64,000 nucleotides of DNA from the NCBI GenBank assembly GCA_041984235.1, contig JBHIYN010000004.1:310001-374000 (forward strand), in the 5' to 3' direction. Position 1 is the first letter of the stretch. Each line of letters begins with the position of its first letter. The position numbers and the translations under genes were made by a program. The notes under the pieces were generated by a model. It had not been told where the DNA came from. It saw only the letters and a list, made by a program, of their open reading frames with translations, and did no database searches. Shown piece by piece: positions 50,289 to 58,744 of the stretch. This DNA is from JBHIYN01 sp041984235. Its GTDB lineage: Bacteria > Pseudomonadota > Gammaproteobacteria > Ga0077536.

Positions 50289-50714
50289 TCACAGCCCGAG
50301 CAGGCGCGCGAAGGCGTCGAGATCGGGCATGGTGGCGAAGGCTTCGCAGGCGATGACGGTGTCGTCCCACGACGCGCGCGATTCCGTATAGAGGTGCACC
50401 ACCGTGTGCGGCGCGAGTTCGCCGTCCAGCCCGCCGAGCGGAATCCACATCCACGACGACGCGCGCAGCGCGTTCGGCACGGTCGTGCCACAGCTCGCGC
50501 AGAAATTGGACGAGAAGCCGCTCTCCCGGCGGTAGCGCGTGACCCCGGACTCGCCCGCGAGCCATTCGAAATCGGCCGCGTCGACCAGCGTCGCCAGGTT
50601 GGTCGCGGCGCTGCCCTGCTTGCGGCACAGCGAGCAATGGCACTGGTAGGCGCGCTCGATACGCCGCGCAACGCGGTAACACACGTGCCCGCACAGGCAG
50701 TTTCCCTCGACCAT
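50289..50714 (-). CDS. GFA family (CENP-V/formaldehyde-activating-like) zinc protein
   Basis: 141 residues. The beta-tent zinc sites are complete: CLCG at residues 6-9, CHCSLCRKQ near 44-51 and FCASCGT near 93-98, with YRRESGFSSNFC typical. Family members include the glutathione-dependent formaldehyde-activating enzyme but most have unknown roles. The ATG is followed by VEGNCLCGHV as expected for the family start. Confidence 0.9.
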   Translation of the reverse strand: MVEGNCLCGHVCYRVARRIERAYQCHCSLCRKQGSAATNLATLVDAADFEWLAGESGVTRYRRESGFSSNFCASCGTTVPNALRASSWMWIPLGGLDGELAPHTVVHLYTESRASWDDTVIACEAFATMPDLDAFARLLGL

Positions 50715-50910
50715 GCTCGCTCACCCTCCTGGCCAGCCGCGGTACGGCACGGCACCGGCTTTGCCGTGCTCCGATTGCCGCAGATCCGCCGGCCGCGGTC
50801 AATGCCGTATCGTTCGATACCGGTACGCCGCCGGGATGCTCACCACCGGCCGCAGCAGGTGTCACGTGAACAACCCGTGCGGCGCCACCGCGCCTCCCCG
50901 CGGCACCCGC

Positions 50911-51765
50911 TCAGCCCAGGCGGCGTTTGATGTCCGCGTAGCGGTCCAGCCAGCGCAGCACGCTGTCCCGGTCCTCGGTCGGGCAGCGCGGGATCGCCCG
51001 CGTGATGCCTTCCATGTCGGCGAACTTCTTCAGGTCGTCCTCCGCGGTCGACTCGATGTCGAAGATCGAGATCGAGAAGGTCGCCGGGTCGCGCCCGTAC
51101 TCGCGCAGCTTCGCCTGCAGCTTGGCGATGTCACCCGGCAGGTTCTCGTGCAGGGCGTTGACCGGGATCCAGCCGTCGGCGTGCTTCGCGGCGCGGTTGA
51201 TGCCGTAGTCCGAGGCGAACGAGCCCATGATCACCGGCGGGTGCGGCTGCGTCGCCGGCTTGGGATAGGACCACACCTTGTCGAAGTTCACGTACCTGCC
51301 GTGGTAGGACGCTTCGTCCTCGGTCCACAGTGCCTTCATCGCGGCGAGGTGTTCGAGCAGCACCTTCCAGCGCTCCGCGTAGGCCACGCCGTGGTTCTCC
51401 ATCTCGTCCTGGTTCCAGCCGGCGCCGATGCCGAACTGAAAGCGGCCGTTGCTGAGGCGGTCCAGGGTGGCCACCGTCTTGGCCAGCGCCAGCGGCTCGT
51501 GCTGCGGGATCAGCGACACGCCGGTGCCGACGATGAGCGTCTTCGTTACCGCGGCGGCGACGCCGCAGCTGACGAAGGGATCGGACATGTGCACGTATTC
51601 CTGCGGCAGCTCGCCGCCCGCCGGGTAGGGCGTCCTGCGGCTGGCCGGGATGTGCGTGTGCTCGGGGAACCACACCGAGTCGAAGCCGCGCGCCTCGGCC
51701 TCGATGGCCAGCTCGTCGGCACGGATGGTGTACTCGGTGTTGAAGCTGAAAACGCCCATTTCCAT
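50911..51765 (-). CDS. TIGR03619-type F420/FMN luciferase-like oxidoreductase (copy B)
   Basis: 284 residues from MEMGVFSFNTEYTIRADELAIEAEARGFDSVWFPEHTHIP; GAGGAGCGAC precedes this Met, so an upstream GTG is not needed. Same family blocks as copy A: EPLALAKTVATLDRLSNGRFQFGIGAGWNQ, AERWKVLLEHLAAMKALW, and VIMGSFASDYGINRAAKHADGW. Diverged paralogue of the gene at 46954. Substrate unknown; relatives act in degradation of cyclic terpenoids, sterols or nitroaromatics. Confidence 0.9.
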   Translation of the reverse strand: MEMGVFSFNTEYTIRADELAIEAEARGFDSVWFPEHTHIPASRRTPYPAGGELPQEYVHMSDPFVSCGVAAAVTKTLIVGTGVSLIPQHEPLALAKTVATLDRLSNGRFQFGIGAGWNQDEMENHGVAYAERWKVLLEHLAAMKALWTEDEASYHGRYVNFDKVWSYPKPATQPHPPVIMGSFASDYGINRAAKHADGWIPVNALHENLPGDIAKLQAKLREYGRDPATFSISIFDIESTAEDDLKKFADMEGITRAIPRCPTEDRDSVLRWLDRYADIKRRLG

Positions 51766-51850
51766 CGTGTCGCTCCTCCCCGCGGTCATCGATGTGGTGG
51801 GCGCATGTTAGCGAGGCGGTGCGTCACATCGCCAGCGCCACGGCCTTTGA

Positions 51851-52483
51851 TCAGTCAGGCGGTGGCACCTTGCGCGCGACCGTGAACAGCGCCTTGTTGC
51901 GGCCCGGCGACCATTGCTCGACGATCTCCAGCCCCGCCGCGCGCAGGCCGTCCTCGAGCTCGGCGGCGGTCATGACGGCGATCGCCGGGATCAGCCGCAG
52001 CGCGCTGCCGAGCGGGGCGACGTAGCGCACCCAGCCCATGCCGTCGCCGAGGCAGGCGGTGCTGCTGACGAGCACGCCGCCGGGTTCGAGCAGCGCCGCC
52101 AGCCGCGGCAACGTCGCGCGCCACTGCGGCAGCAGGTGCAGGACGTTGAGCGCGAGGATGACGTCATAGCGCTGTGCCGCCGGGTCGAGGTCTTCGAGCG
52201 CGCGACATTCGAAGGTGACGTTGTCGATCCCGGCTGCGACCCGCTTGCGCTCGGCGATCTCGATCATGCGGCCCGAGTAGTCGATGGCGTGCAGGTGACG
52301 CACGCGGGGCGCGTGTTCGAGCGCGGTAGAGCCGGTGCCGCAGCCGATCTCCAGCACCTCGTGCGCGGGCGCCAGGTAGCGGCGCGTCGCCTCCAGCTTG
52401 CGCGCGTAAGTGGCCGGATCCGAGATCGGCGAGCGCGCGTAGCGCGCCGCGATGCGATCCCAGAAGCGCGCCGAGCGGGTCAC
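51851..52483 (-). CDS. class I SAM-dependent methyltransferase
   Basis: 210 residues from a GTG (VTRSARFWDRIAARYARSPISD). SAM motif I VLEIGCGTGSTALEHA (about 43-58), acidic IDYSGRMIEIAE, and ILALNVLHLLPQWRATL. The opening 'FWDRIAARYARSPI-D-ATYARKLEATR' is a recurrent signature of proteobacterial small-molecule methyltransferases of unknown substrate. 10 bp after the cupin gene, so probably co-transcribed. Confidence 0.9.
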   Translation of the reverse strand: MTRSARFWDRIAARYARSPISDPATYARKLEATRRYLAPAHEVLEIGCGTGSTALEHAPRVRHLHAIDYSGRMIEIAERKRVAAGIDNVTFECRALEDLDPAAQRYDVILALNVLHLLPQWRATLPRLAALLEPGGVLVSSTACLGDGMGWVRYVAPLGSALRLIPAIAVMTAAELEDGLRAAGLEIVEQWSPGRNKALFTVARKVPPPD

Positions 52484-52493
52484 GCCGCCCGCG

Positions 52494-52937
52494 TCAGCGG
52501 TGCACGGTGACGCCGTTGGCCTGCATCACCGCGATGATCTTCTCCACGTCCGGCGGGCCGGGCGGTACCTCGGCGTCGATGGCGGCGAACATCTGCGCGG
52601 AGTGGCTGCCGGCGCCGGTGATCTCGAGCATGGCGCCACCGCCAGGCCCGTACTTGAAGGCGTGGATGGTGCCACCGGGTACGAACACCAGGCTGCCGGT
52701 GGGGCACAGGTCGGTGACCCCGTCACAGGTGAACTCCACGCTGCCCCGGGTGACGAAGAAGGCCTCGTCCCAGGCATGGCTGTGCGGCGGCGGCCCGGTG
52801 CCCTCGTCGCCGGCCTGGAAGGTGAACTCCTGGCCCTGCGTCCGCTCGTTGGACGCGAGCACGGTGACCGCGGTGCCGACGACGTTGAGGGGAGCGGGTG
52901 AGTTCTCCGGGGTGACGATGAGGGGGGCTCGGTCCAT
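52494..52937 (-). CDS. cupin-domain protein
   Basis: 147 residues. Cupin motif 1 is GPPPHSHAWDEAFFVTRGSVEF (two His and Glu), motif 2 GSLVFVPGGTIHAFKYGPGG (His). A single beta-barrel; metal binding is likely. Role unknown: such cupins serve as dioxygenases, isomerases or sensors. GGAG stands before the ATG. The methyltransferase follows. Confidence 0.88.
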   Translation of the reverse strand: MDRAPLIVTPENSPAPLNVVGTAVTVLASNERTQGQEFTFQAGDEGTGPPPHSHAWDEAFFVTRGSVEFTCDGVTDLCPTGSLVFVPGGTIHAFKYGPGGGAMLEITGAGSHSAQMFAAIDAEVPPGPPDVEKIIAVMQANGVTVHR

Positions 52938-53093
52938 GGCATGGCTCCTGCGAGGTTGCGCGCGAACCGATTGTACGCGCGACGCCTGCGCCACGGGTAC
53001 GGGCGGGAATGCCGGGCGGCGGTGTGTGCGTTTACGCCCACCTGCATGTCGCAGGCTCGTGGTTCGGAGCGGCATGGCGCGCCGTGCGCCGTG

Positions 53094-53435
53094 TCACCAC
53101 GCCGCAACCCAGGTCGCCATGAGATCGTTGACCGAAGGATACCAGTTGCGGTCCGGCCCGAAGTACGCGTCGTCCAGGCTGACCACGCCCCACTGCGCCT
53201 CGCGGTAGGCGCGCCCGCGATCGCAGTAGGCCGCACCGCGTTTCTGATCCGGCGTCTCGGCGAAGATCCAGGCGACCCAGGTCTCGCGGCTGCTCGCCGC
53301 CGGTATGCGCGTGTCGGGCCGCGGCGGGATCAGGGTCGCGCGCGCGACCCGGCGTATGGCTGCGTCCTCGATCACGCTCAGCTCGACCTCGAGCAGCGCG
53401 TTGAACACGACCAGGGAGAGGGGCTCGGGTTTCAT
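53094..53435 (-). CDS. uncharacterised small protein
   Basis: 113 residues, MKPEPLSLVVFNALLEVELSV at the start, then a basic stretch RRVARATLIPPRPDTR and a Trp/Tyr-rich end (WVAWIF, WYPSVNDLMATWVAAW). No signal peptide, no membrane segment, one Cys. I do not recognise it. Codon composition (third positions mostly G or C) supports real coding. Stands alone between two unrelated genes. Confidence 0.55.
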   Translation of the reverse strand: MKPEPLSLVVFNALLEVELSVIEDAAIRRVARATLIPPRPDTRIPAASSRETWVAWIFAETPDQKRGAAYCDRGRAYREAQWGVVSLDDAYFGPDRNWYPSVNDLMATWVAAW

Positions 53436-53475
53436 GGCGGGGGTTGCCGGCGTCGACGCGTTCGCGCAGCCACCC

Positions 53476-54078
53476 TCAATTCGCCGGGCGCAGGTGGTAG
53501 CTGACGTTCTCGGCCTCGATCGAGATATGTCCGCTGTTCAAGAGCTCGTTCACGATCTGATCCAGCTCCGTCTCCTCGAGCGCCTTCATGAACTGCGCGT
53601 TGATCGAGTTCCTGAGCGTCTTCACCTTGCGCGGCCTCGACGAACCGCGTGCCACCAGGTTGTCGACGATGGCCGCCGTCTTCTCGGACAGGGTCTTGGC
53701 GTTCGAGAGCTTGAGCATGGGGATGTCCGCAATGTCGCGCGAACGGGATACCAGAATGCCGCGGCCTCTCGCATAGGCGATCAGCGGATCGAAGCCCGCG
53801 TCTTTCGAGATCACGTGGGAATAGCCCTGCGGGTCGCGCTGCGACAGCTCACCGATGGCGAAGGCGATGTGGAAGTCGAGCGCGTTGCGGCCGCTGCCCG
53901 CGATCTGGATGTACTCGGCATCGCTGCCGAGCGACTGCAGCGCCCTGGCGAACGCCACCGGCACCCGGGTCTGGTTGGCGCCGATGAACACCAGCACCCG
54001 GAACGGCACGCCGTTCAGCGCGGCGAGACTGCCCGGCTGTACGTTCTCGTAGTCGATCAGCAGGTAGTTCGTCTTCAA
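53476..54078 (-). CDS. NYN/PIN-like domain protein, TTG start
   Basis: 200 residues. The opening KTNYLLIDYENVQPGSL is the NYN (Limkain/LabA-like) PIN-fold motif with the first catalytic Asp; further acid positions lie in NALDFHIAFAIGEL and SKDAGFDPLIAYA. C-terminal 60 residues are basic then helical. Predicted metal-dependent RNase or nucleic-acid-binding protein. There is no ATG: a TTG with AAAGGAG 9-10 nt upstream fits the conserved N-terminus exactly. Confidence 0.85.
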   Translation of the reverse strand: MKTNYLLIDYENVQPGSLAALNGVPFRVLVFIGANQTRVPVAFARALQSLGSDAEYIQIAGSGRNALDFHIAFAIGELSQRDPQGYSHVISKDAGFDPLIAYARGRGILVSRSRDIADIPMLKLSNAKTLSEKTAAIVDNLVARGSSRPRKVKTLRNSINAQFMKALEETELDQIVNELLNSGHISIEAENVSYHLRPAN

Positions 54079-54215
54079 GCCCTGGACTCCTTTTCGGGGC
54101 CGCGTCGGGTTCGAGTATAGCGGCACGCGACATCGCGTTCGAACGCGCGCCGCGACGTCTCGCCGCGATACCATGCGGCACGACGCCCACGAGGGCAGCA
54201 GCAACGAGGTAGACC

Positions 54216-54722
54216 GTGAGCGAGATCCACATTCGACAAATGGTGCACGCCAACATCTGCGTGCGTGACATGGAACGCAGCGTGCCGTTCTACGAGATGC
54301 TCGGCTTCGAGAAGTTCGCCGACCAGGTATTCGGCCCCGGCGCCGGGGTGTGGCAGGGCCTGGGGCTGGACGCGGACCGCGAGTTCCGTGCCGTGTTCAT
54401 GAAGATCCCCGGCGACAACCCGGTGCCCTTTCTCGACATCATCCAGTTCCTCGACCGGCCGACCGCCGGCGAGGCCTACCCGTCGCTGGACCACGTCGGC
54501 ATCGCGCGGCTGTGCTTCGAGGTCGCCGACATCGACGGCGTGGCCGCGCACCTCGCCGCCAACGGGGTCGAGTTCGTCGGCCCGGTCTCGCCCTACGAGA
54601 CGGCGCCCGGCGTCGCGCCCTCGGGCGTGGAAGCGAGATTCCTGTGCGTGAAAGATCCGGACGGCACGGTCATCGAGTACGCGCAGTTCGCGCAGGATGC
54701 GCTGGACGTGATCCGCGCCTAG
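54216..54722 (+). CDS. VOC family (glyoxalase/dioxygenase-fold) protein
   Basis: 168 residues from a GTG (VSEIHIRQMVHANICVRDMERSVPFYEMLGF). One full VOC unit with HANICVRDMERSVPFY (first metal ligand His), SLDHVGIARLCFEVADIDG, and FLCVKDPDGTVIEYAQF (Glu ligand). Fits methylmalonyl-CoA-epimerase-/lactoylglutathione-lyase-like proteins of unknown substrate. CGAGGTAGACC precedes the start. Divergent from the NYN gene. Confidence 0.88.
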   Translation: MSEIHIRQMVHANICVRDMERSVPFYEMLGFEKFADQVFGPGAGVWQGLGLDADREFRAVFMKIPGDNPVPFLDIIQFLDRPTAGEAYPSLDHVGIARLCFEVADIDGVAAHLAANGVEFVGPVSPYETAPGVAPSGVEARFLCVKDPDGTVIEYAQFAQDALDVIRA

Positions 54723-54760
54723 GCGCGTGTGCTGATCGCGGCACGCGCGCGGAGCGGCGC

Positions 54761-55057
54761 TCAGGCGCTGTCGTCGTGCCCCGCCGCGATGCGTGCGCGG
54801 CGCCGGCGCTCGCGCTCCTGCTCGCGGCAGGCGCGGCAGCGCACCGCGGTCGAGAAGAAGTAGCCGCCCGCTTCCTCGCACCACCATTTCTGCTGGTCGG
54901 CGGTCCAGGTCTCGGTCACGCCGCAATCGACACAGCTGAACTCGATGTCGTAGTAGAAGAGCGGTGCGCTGCTGTAGGTGTTGCCCATGTTGAGCCGCGA
55001 CGCGTCCACCGGGCGCCGCCGCGCCGCCTTGTCCTTGCCGCGTTTCAGCCTGCGCAC
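54761..55057 (-). CDS. small zinc-ribbon protein (zinc-ribbon domain, PF13451-like)
   Basis: 98 residues from a GTG (VRRLKRGKDKAARRR). Two CxxC pairs, CVDC and CRAC, frame the text VTETWTADQQKWWCEEAGGYFFSTAVR, the 'probable zinc ribbon' family pattern. N- and C-termini are strongly basic, as in nucleic-acid-binding proteins. Exact start uncertain; a Met (MGNTYSS) is available 22 codons later. Confidence 0.78.
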   Translation of the reverse strand: MRRLKRGKDKAARRRPVDASRLNMGNTYSSAPLFYYDIEFSCVDCGVTETWTADQQKWWCEEAGGYFFSTAVRCRACREQERERRRRARIAAGHDDSA

Positions 55058-55082
55058 CCTGCACCCGCCGCCTCTGAGCCGG

Positions 55083-55598
55083 TCACGCGCCGGGCGCCGG
55101 GTAGTCCGCGCTGGCGAGCACCACCGAGGTCTCGATCTGCCGCTCGGGAATCGACCAGTAGCGTCGCAGCAGCGCGGCCGTCCGGATTTCCGGCACGACC
55201 CGGAAGCCGTGCTTCTGGTAGAACGCGACGGCCCAGCGCGCCGCCTTCCAGGTACCGATCAGAACCGGCTGGTCGCGCCCGCCGAGCAGGTGGCCGAGCA
55301 GCGCCGCGCCGATGCCCGAGCGGCGCTGCCGGGTGCGCACGTAGGCGTGCCGGATCAATGCCACCTCGCCCTTGTCCTGCAGGCCCATCACGCCGCTGAT
55401 GGCGCCATCGTCCAGCGCGCAGGAGAACGCGATGCCGTCTTCGAACTGGCGCACGAGCTCGTCCATCGGCATGTACGGCTCATGCCAGCAGTCGGCCGGT
55501 ATGACGCCCCGGTAGGCGACCGCCGCGTCGTTGATGACCGCGCCGATCTCCGGGAGGTCCGCCGCGGTGGCGGGGCGGATCGCGAGTGTCTCGCTCAT
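55083..55598 (-). CDS. GNAT family N-acetyltransferase
   Basis: 171 residues. MSETLAIRPATAADLPEIGAVINDAA opens the GNAT fold; the acetyl-CoA loop is RTRQRRSGIGAALLGHLL, and AVAFYQKHGFRVV follows. The last part (LLRRYWSIPERQIETSVVLASA) is characteristic of a subgroup often annotated only as GNAT. Target unknown. Confidence 0.88.
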   Translation of the reverse strand: MSETLAIRPATAADLPEIGAVINDAAVAYRGVIPADCWHEPYMPMDELVRQFEDGIAFSCALDDGAISGVMGLQDKGEVALIRHAYVRTRQRRSGIGAALLGHLLGGRDQPVLIGTWKAARWAVAFYQKHGFRVVPEIRTAALLRRYWSIPERQIETSVVLASADYPAPGA

Positions 55599-55700
55599 GC
55601 TTCCTCCGGCTTCAGGATCGAGAACACCGGGAGGCGGGTTACGAGCCGGTACACGAATCGTTCCGAACGGGCACCCACCGGCGTGCCGTTGCGCGGGTCA

Positions 55701-56636
55701 TCATGACGGTGACCGGGTATCAGTGGGGACCCGCAGGCTGCCCTCACCAACGGGCACGGCAGTGCCACCGACCTGCACATCTTCGCCGTCACCGTCGCGC
55801 GCGCGGCGGCGCAGGCGGATGCTCGCGGGGCGCCCCAGGCTCACGCCCTGGCGGTTGAGGTAGGGGCCGTCGCCGCGCAGAACCTGCGGGAAGTAGCGCG
55901 CGACGAAGCCCAGCAACGGGCCGCCCGCGCCGCCGGTGGCGGGGTCCTCCGCGATCCCGAAGGCCGGCGCGAACATGCGGCTGTAGGTCAGCGCGCCGTC
56001 GTCGCCGGCTTCGAGCGTGAACACGTAGACGGGACATTCCGGCACACCCAGGGTCGACACCAGTTGCACCAGCGCCGAGCGGTCCAGCGCGGCGCGGTCG
56101 ACCTCGGCGCGCGAGCCCAGGCAGACGAAGAGCAGCGGCACACCGGACGACACCACCTGCACCGGCGCACCGGTCGCCGCCAGCGCCGCCGCTTCCAGGC
56201 CCAGCACCCGGCCCAGCAGATCCGTATCCACGCAGGCCGGCCCGAACTCCGGCGCCGGCTGCGTCATCCACGCGCAGGCCAGGGTCTCGCCGTGCCATTC
56301 CAGGTCGATGGCGGTCGGGCCGATCCCGAGCTCCAGCCGGATCTGCGCCGTGCCCGGTGCGAACGCGCCGCCCCGCGCCAGCGCGAAGATGGCGCCGATG
56401 GTCGGGTGGCCGGCCATCGGCAACTCGCGCCGCGGCGTGAAGATGCGCAGCCGGTGCGTGCAGCCACGCTCCCGCGCCGGCAGCACGAAGACGGTTTCGG
56501 GCAGCGCGAACTCGTTCGCGATCTGTTGCATGGACCCGGCAGCGATCGACTCGCCGTGCGCAACCACGGCGAGCTGGTTGCCGGCGAACGGCACGTCGGT
56601 GAACACGTCCCAGAGCTGGTAGGCGAGGGTGTTCAC
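55701..56636 (-). CDS. PhzF family isomerase/epimerase-fold protein
   Basis: 311 residues from a GTG (VNTLAYQLWDVFTDVPFAGNQLAVV). Catalytic Glu47 in FALPETVFV, the GHPTIG loop and the C-terminal repeat with EDPATGGAGGPLLGFVARY identify the PhzF/diaminopimelate-epimerase fold. Most non-phenazine members have unknown substrates. No phenazine genes are present, so a phenazine role is not implied. Confidence 0.92.
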   Translation of the reverse strand: MNTLAYQLWDVFTDVPFAGNQLAVVAHGESIAAGSMQQIANEFALPETVFVLPARERGCTHRLRIFTPRRELPMAGHPTIGAIFALARGGAFAPGTAQIRLELGIGPTAIDLEWHGETLACAWMTQPAPEFGPACVDTDLLGRVLGLEAAALAATGAPVQVVSSGVPLLFVCLGSRAEVDRAALDRSALVQLVSTLGVPECPVYVFTLEAGDDGALTYSRMFAPAFGIAEDPATGGAGGPLLGFVARYFPQVLRGDGPYLNRQGVSLGRPASIRLRRRARDGDGEDVQVGGTAVPVGEGSLRVPTDTRSPS

Positions 56637-56687
56637 GGTGCAGCACCATCGACGCGGCAGCGCCTGGCGGCGCTGGTCAGGCGTCGC

Positions 56688-57065
56688 TCAGTCCTGGGCC
56701 CCGGCCGGATGGTCGATGATGTAGAGCCAGCGGCCATCCGGCTGGCGCCTCAGCACCTCGGAGGTCCTGCCGGTCAGCGTGAACGGCTCACCGGACGCGT
56801 CGGTGCCCTGCAGGGTGTACTCGTTGCTGAGCAGCGCGATGTCGCCGTGCTGCACGGCATGGCGCACCCGGAACGCGATCTCGCCCCCGGTGTCCAGGAA
56901 ACCCTGCAGCGCTTCGCGGATCGCGGCGCGGCCGGAGACCGCATCGCCGGGGCCGCGCACGAACACCGCGTCGTCCTCGTAGAGGTCGAGCAGACCTTCC
57001 ATGTCCCGGCTGTTGAAGCACCTGGCAAAATCGGCATAGATGCCGGCCGCGATCTCCTCGTTCAT
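56688..57065 (-). CDS. SnoaL-like/DUF4440 protein
   Basis: 125 residues. MNEEIAAGIYADFARCFNSRDMEGLLDLYEDDAVFV, GRAAIREALQGFL and GRWLYIIDHPAGA are the classic SgcJ/EcaC/DUF4440 cone-fold segments. Function unknown. The ATG follows GGGGAGGAACG. Stop is 52 bp from the PhzF gene. Confidence 0.87.
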   Translation of the reverse strand: MNEEIAAGIYADFARCFNSRDMEGLLDLYEDDAVFVRGPGDAVSGRAAIREALQGFLDTGGEIAFRVRHAVQHGDIALLSNEYTLQGTDASGEPFTLTGRTSEVLRRQPDGRWLYIIDHPAGAQD

Positions 57066-57178
57066 GCGCGCGTTCCTCCCCGTCGCTGCGAATCTTCGCT
57101 CGCAGTGGTTATAGCAGGTCCGCTCGTAGCGGACCACGCCGCCGCGCACGGCCCGCACAGCACGCGGGCGGCCGGCGG

Positions 57179-57505
57179 TCAGGCGTCATCGCGCCACTCG
57201 CCGAGCAGGTCGAAGCAGCGGAACGACGGCGGCTCCCGCACCAGGCCGCCGACCGTCGCCAGATCCCCGCGCGCTTCGCGCCAGTCGATGTAGCGCTGCC
57301 AGTGCGCGCGCGACAGCCATTGCCCGATGACCACGATGCGGGTGGGATCGTCCGTATCCCGCAGCGCCTGGACGGAAACGCAGCCCGCGTAGTCACGCGT
57401 ATCCGCCAGGTTCGCGGTCAGCCACCCGGTCAGCGCATCCACCGCGTCGGCCCGTGCCTCGAGCTCGAGGATGACCTCGAAACGTGCGTCACTGCTATGC
57501 GTCAT
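57179..57505 (-). CDS. antibiotic-biosynthesis-monooxygenase (ABM) domain protein
   Basis: 108 residues forming a single ferredoxin-like dimeric alpha/beta-barrel unit: FEVILELEARADAVDALTGWLTANLADTRDYAGCVSVQALRD, then IVVIGQWLSRAHWQRYIDWRE. Members are cofactor-less oxygenases or stress proteins. Starts MTHSSDA. Confidence 0.82.
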   Translation of the reverse strand: MTHSSDARFEVILELEARADAVDALTGWLTANLADTRDYAGCVSVQALRDTDDPTRIVVIGQWLSRAHWQRYIDWREARGDLATVGGLVREPPSFRCFDLLGEWRDDA

Positions 57506-57562
57506 AACCCCATCCTGCGCGTTCGACTCGCTATCCGCGGTTCGAGAAAGGGCGCCAACTTG

Positions 57563-58057
57563 TCAGGCGGTGCACGTATCCAGGAACGGACCCGGAACAG
57601 CGTGCTCGCCGTGGCCCGGCGCCGGGTAGGGCTTCTTGAAAGTGAAGGCCCGCGGTGACGGCCCTTCCGTGCGCAACAGCTCGAGCCGGGCGATGGCCGC
57701 CTCGATGGTCGGGCGATGCCCCTGCGGCACCCACCACAGCACTATGTAAGCCTCGCGCATGCGCTCGAACCATTCCTTGCGGCGCTTCATGATTTCGATG
57801 TGCGCCGAGCGGTAGACGTAGTCGTACAGGGACTCGATGTCCTGCCAGACACTCAGGTTCACGACGTAGTCATCGCCGAGCGGCTTGATCGCGGTGGCGT
57901 TGCCATCGTCCGTCTGCAGCCGCCACACGTAGCCGGGCGACGATTCCGCGAGGGCGTTGATCCGATCGAGATTGTCCACGAAGTCCGCGAGCTCGGGCGA
58001 ATCGATGGGGCTGCTGAGGCGGGCGATGTTGAGCTGGGCGAGTTCGTGGTTGGGCAT
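57563..58057 (-). CDS. DUF3291 family protein
   Basis: 164 residues. Opening ELAQLNIARLSSPIDSPELADFVDNLDRINALAESSPGYVWRLQ, and later VNLSVWQDIESLYDYVYRSAH and MREAYIVLWWVPQGHRPTIEAA are the DUF3291 hallmarks (ABM-like fold). Function unknown. The last 11 codons (VPGPFLDTCTA) seem slightly longer than typical. Confidence 0.9.
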   Translation of the reverse strand: MPNHELAQLNIARLSSPIDSPELADFVDNLDRINALAESSPGYVWRLQTDDGNATAIKPLGDDYVVNLSVWQDIESLYDYVYRSAHIEIMKRRKEWFERMREAYIVLWWVPQGHRPTIEAAIARLELLRTEGPSPRAFTFKKPYPAPGHGEHAVPGPFLDTCTA

Positions 58058-58136
58058 GATGGGTTCCTTGCACTGAAGGCCAGACTAACCGGGGCGCCTA
58101 TCATCTCGCTGTAACGCGCCCGACTCCAACCGGGTA

Positions 58137-58418
58137 TCAGATTGCGGTTTCCAGCAGGGCACGTGGGTTCTTATTCGCAATTGCCAGGAGTGTTCGGGCA
58201 GGACCGGATGGGGCGCGGCGACCTTGTTCCCATTCCTGCAAGGTGCGAACTGAAACCCCGAGCAACTTCGCGAACTCGGACTGAGACAGGCCGACCTTCT
58301 CCCGGATCTTTGAGATTGGCGGAAACTGTGAGATGCGGCCCGTATTTCCGCTCTTGATGTTACGGATGCCCTCGAGGATCTCTTCGCCAATATCACGTTC
58401 AGCTTTTCGCTTAGCCAT
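58137..58418 (-). CDS. XRE-type antitoxin (NadS/HigA-like) of a type II toxin-antitoxin pair
   Basis: 93 residues. Basic start (MAKRKAERD), then an HTH_XRE domain: KIREKVGLSQSEFAKLLGVSVRTLQEWEQGRRAPSGPARTLL. Size and position directly after a RelE-type toxin frame match COG2944/NadS antitoxins. The ATG lies within the last codons of the toxin frame, so toxin and antitoxin were coupled. The gene is intact though its toxin is broken. Confidence 0.9.
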   Translation of the reverse strand: MAKRKAERDIGEEILEGIRNIKSGNTGRISQFPPISKIREKVGLSQSEFAKLLGVSVRTLQEWEQGRRAPSGPARTLLAIANKNPRALLETAI

Positions 58419-58725
58419 TTTCGATTTCCTCTCGGATCTTTTTCAAAACTTTGACCGGGATGTTTTCGGCGACGTTCTTCGGATATAGGGTTAGCAGCCA
58501 AATTTCGTTGCGAGTGTTTCTTAGCTAGTAGATGACGCGCAGACCGCCTCGCTTCCCGCGTCCCGGCATTCTCCATCGCAGTTTCCGGATCCCGCCAGAA
58601 CCTGGGATGACGTCTCCTGCTTCGGGATTTTCGGTAAGCGTATATTGCAGCTCGAAAAGATCATCGTCGTCGAGATATTCGGATACGAGCTTCGTAAATA
58701 TCGGCGATTCGATGAATGTATGCAC
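58411..58725 (-). pseudogene. RelE/HigB-type toxin interrupted by an amber codon
   Basis: The frame begins MHTFIESPIFTKLVSEYLDDDDLFELQYTLTENPEAGDVIPGSGG and reads typical RelE-superfamily text to GKRGGLRVIY. It then has TAG (58527-58525), and at once continues in the same frame with LRNTRNEIWLLTLYPKNV to a TAA that overlaps the antitoxin ATG. The family normally has a Tyr at the TAG (VIYY), so one base change explains it. Full length would be 104 residues; the cut product of 66 lacks the last strand and active-site residues. A sequencing error or amber read-through is possible. Confidence 0.88.
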
Positions 58726-58744
58726 GGCGCTGATTATACGTCAT

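Noticed and set aside
55701..56636. Phenazine biosynthesis suggested by the PhzF-like protein
   Set aside because: No other phz gene is present and PhzF-fold proteins are widespread without phenazines.
46954..58057. Possible integron cassette array (many small single-function genes in one direction)
   Set aside because: The gaps were checked for attC-like core sites (RYYYAAC ... GTTRRRY) in hairpin context and none was convincing. No integron integrase is in view, and many genes overlap by 4 bp, which cassettes do not.
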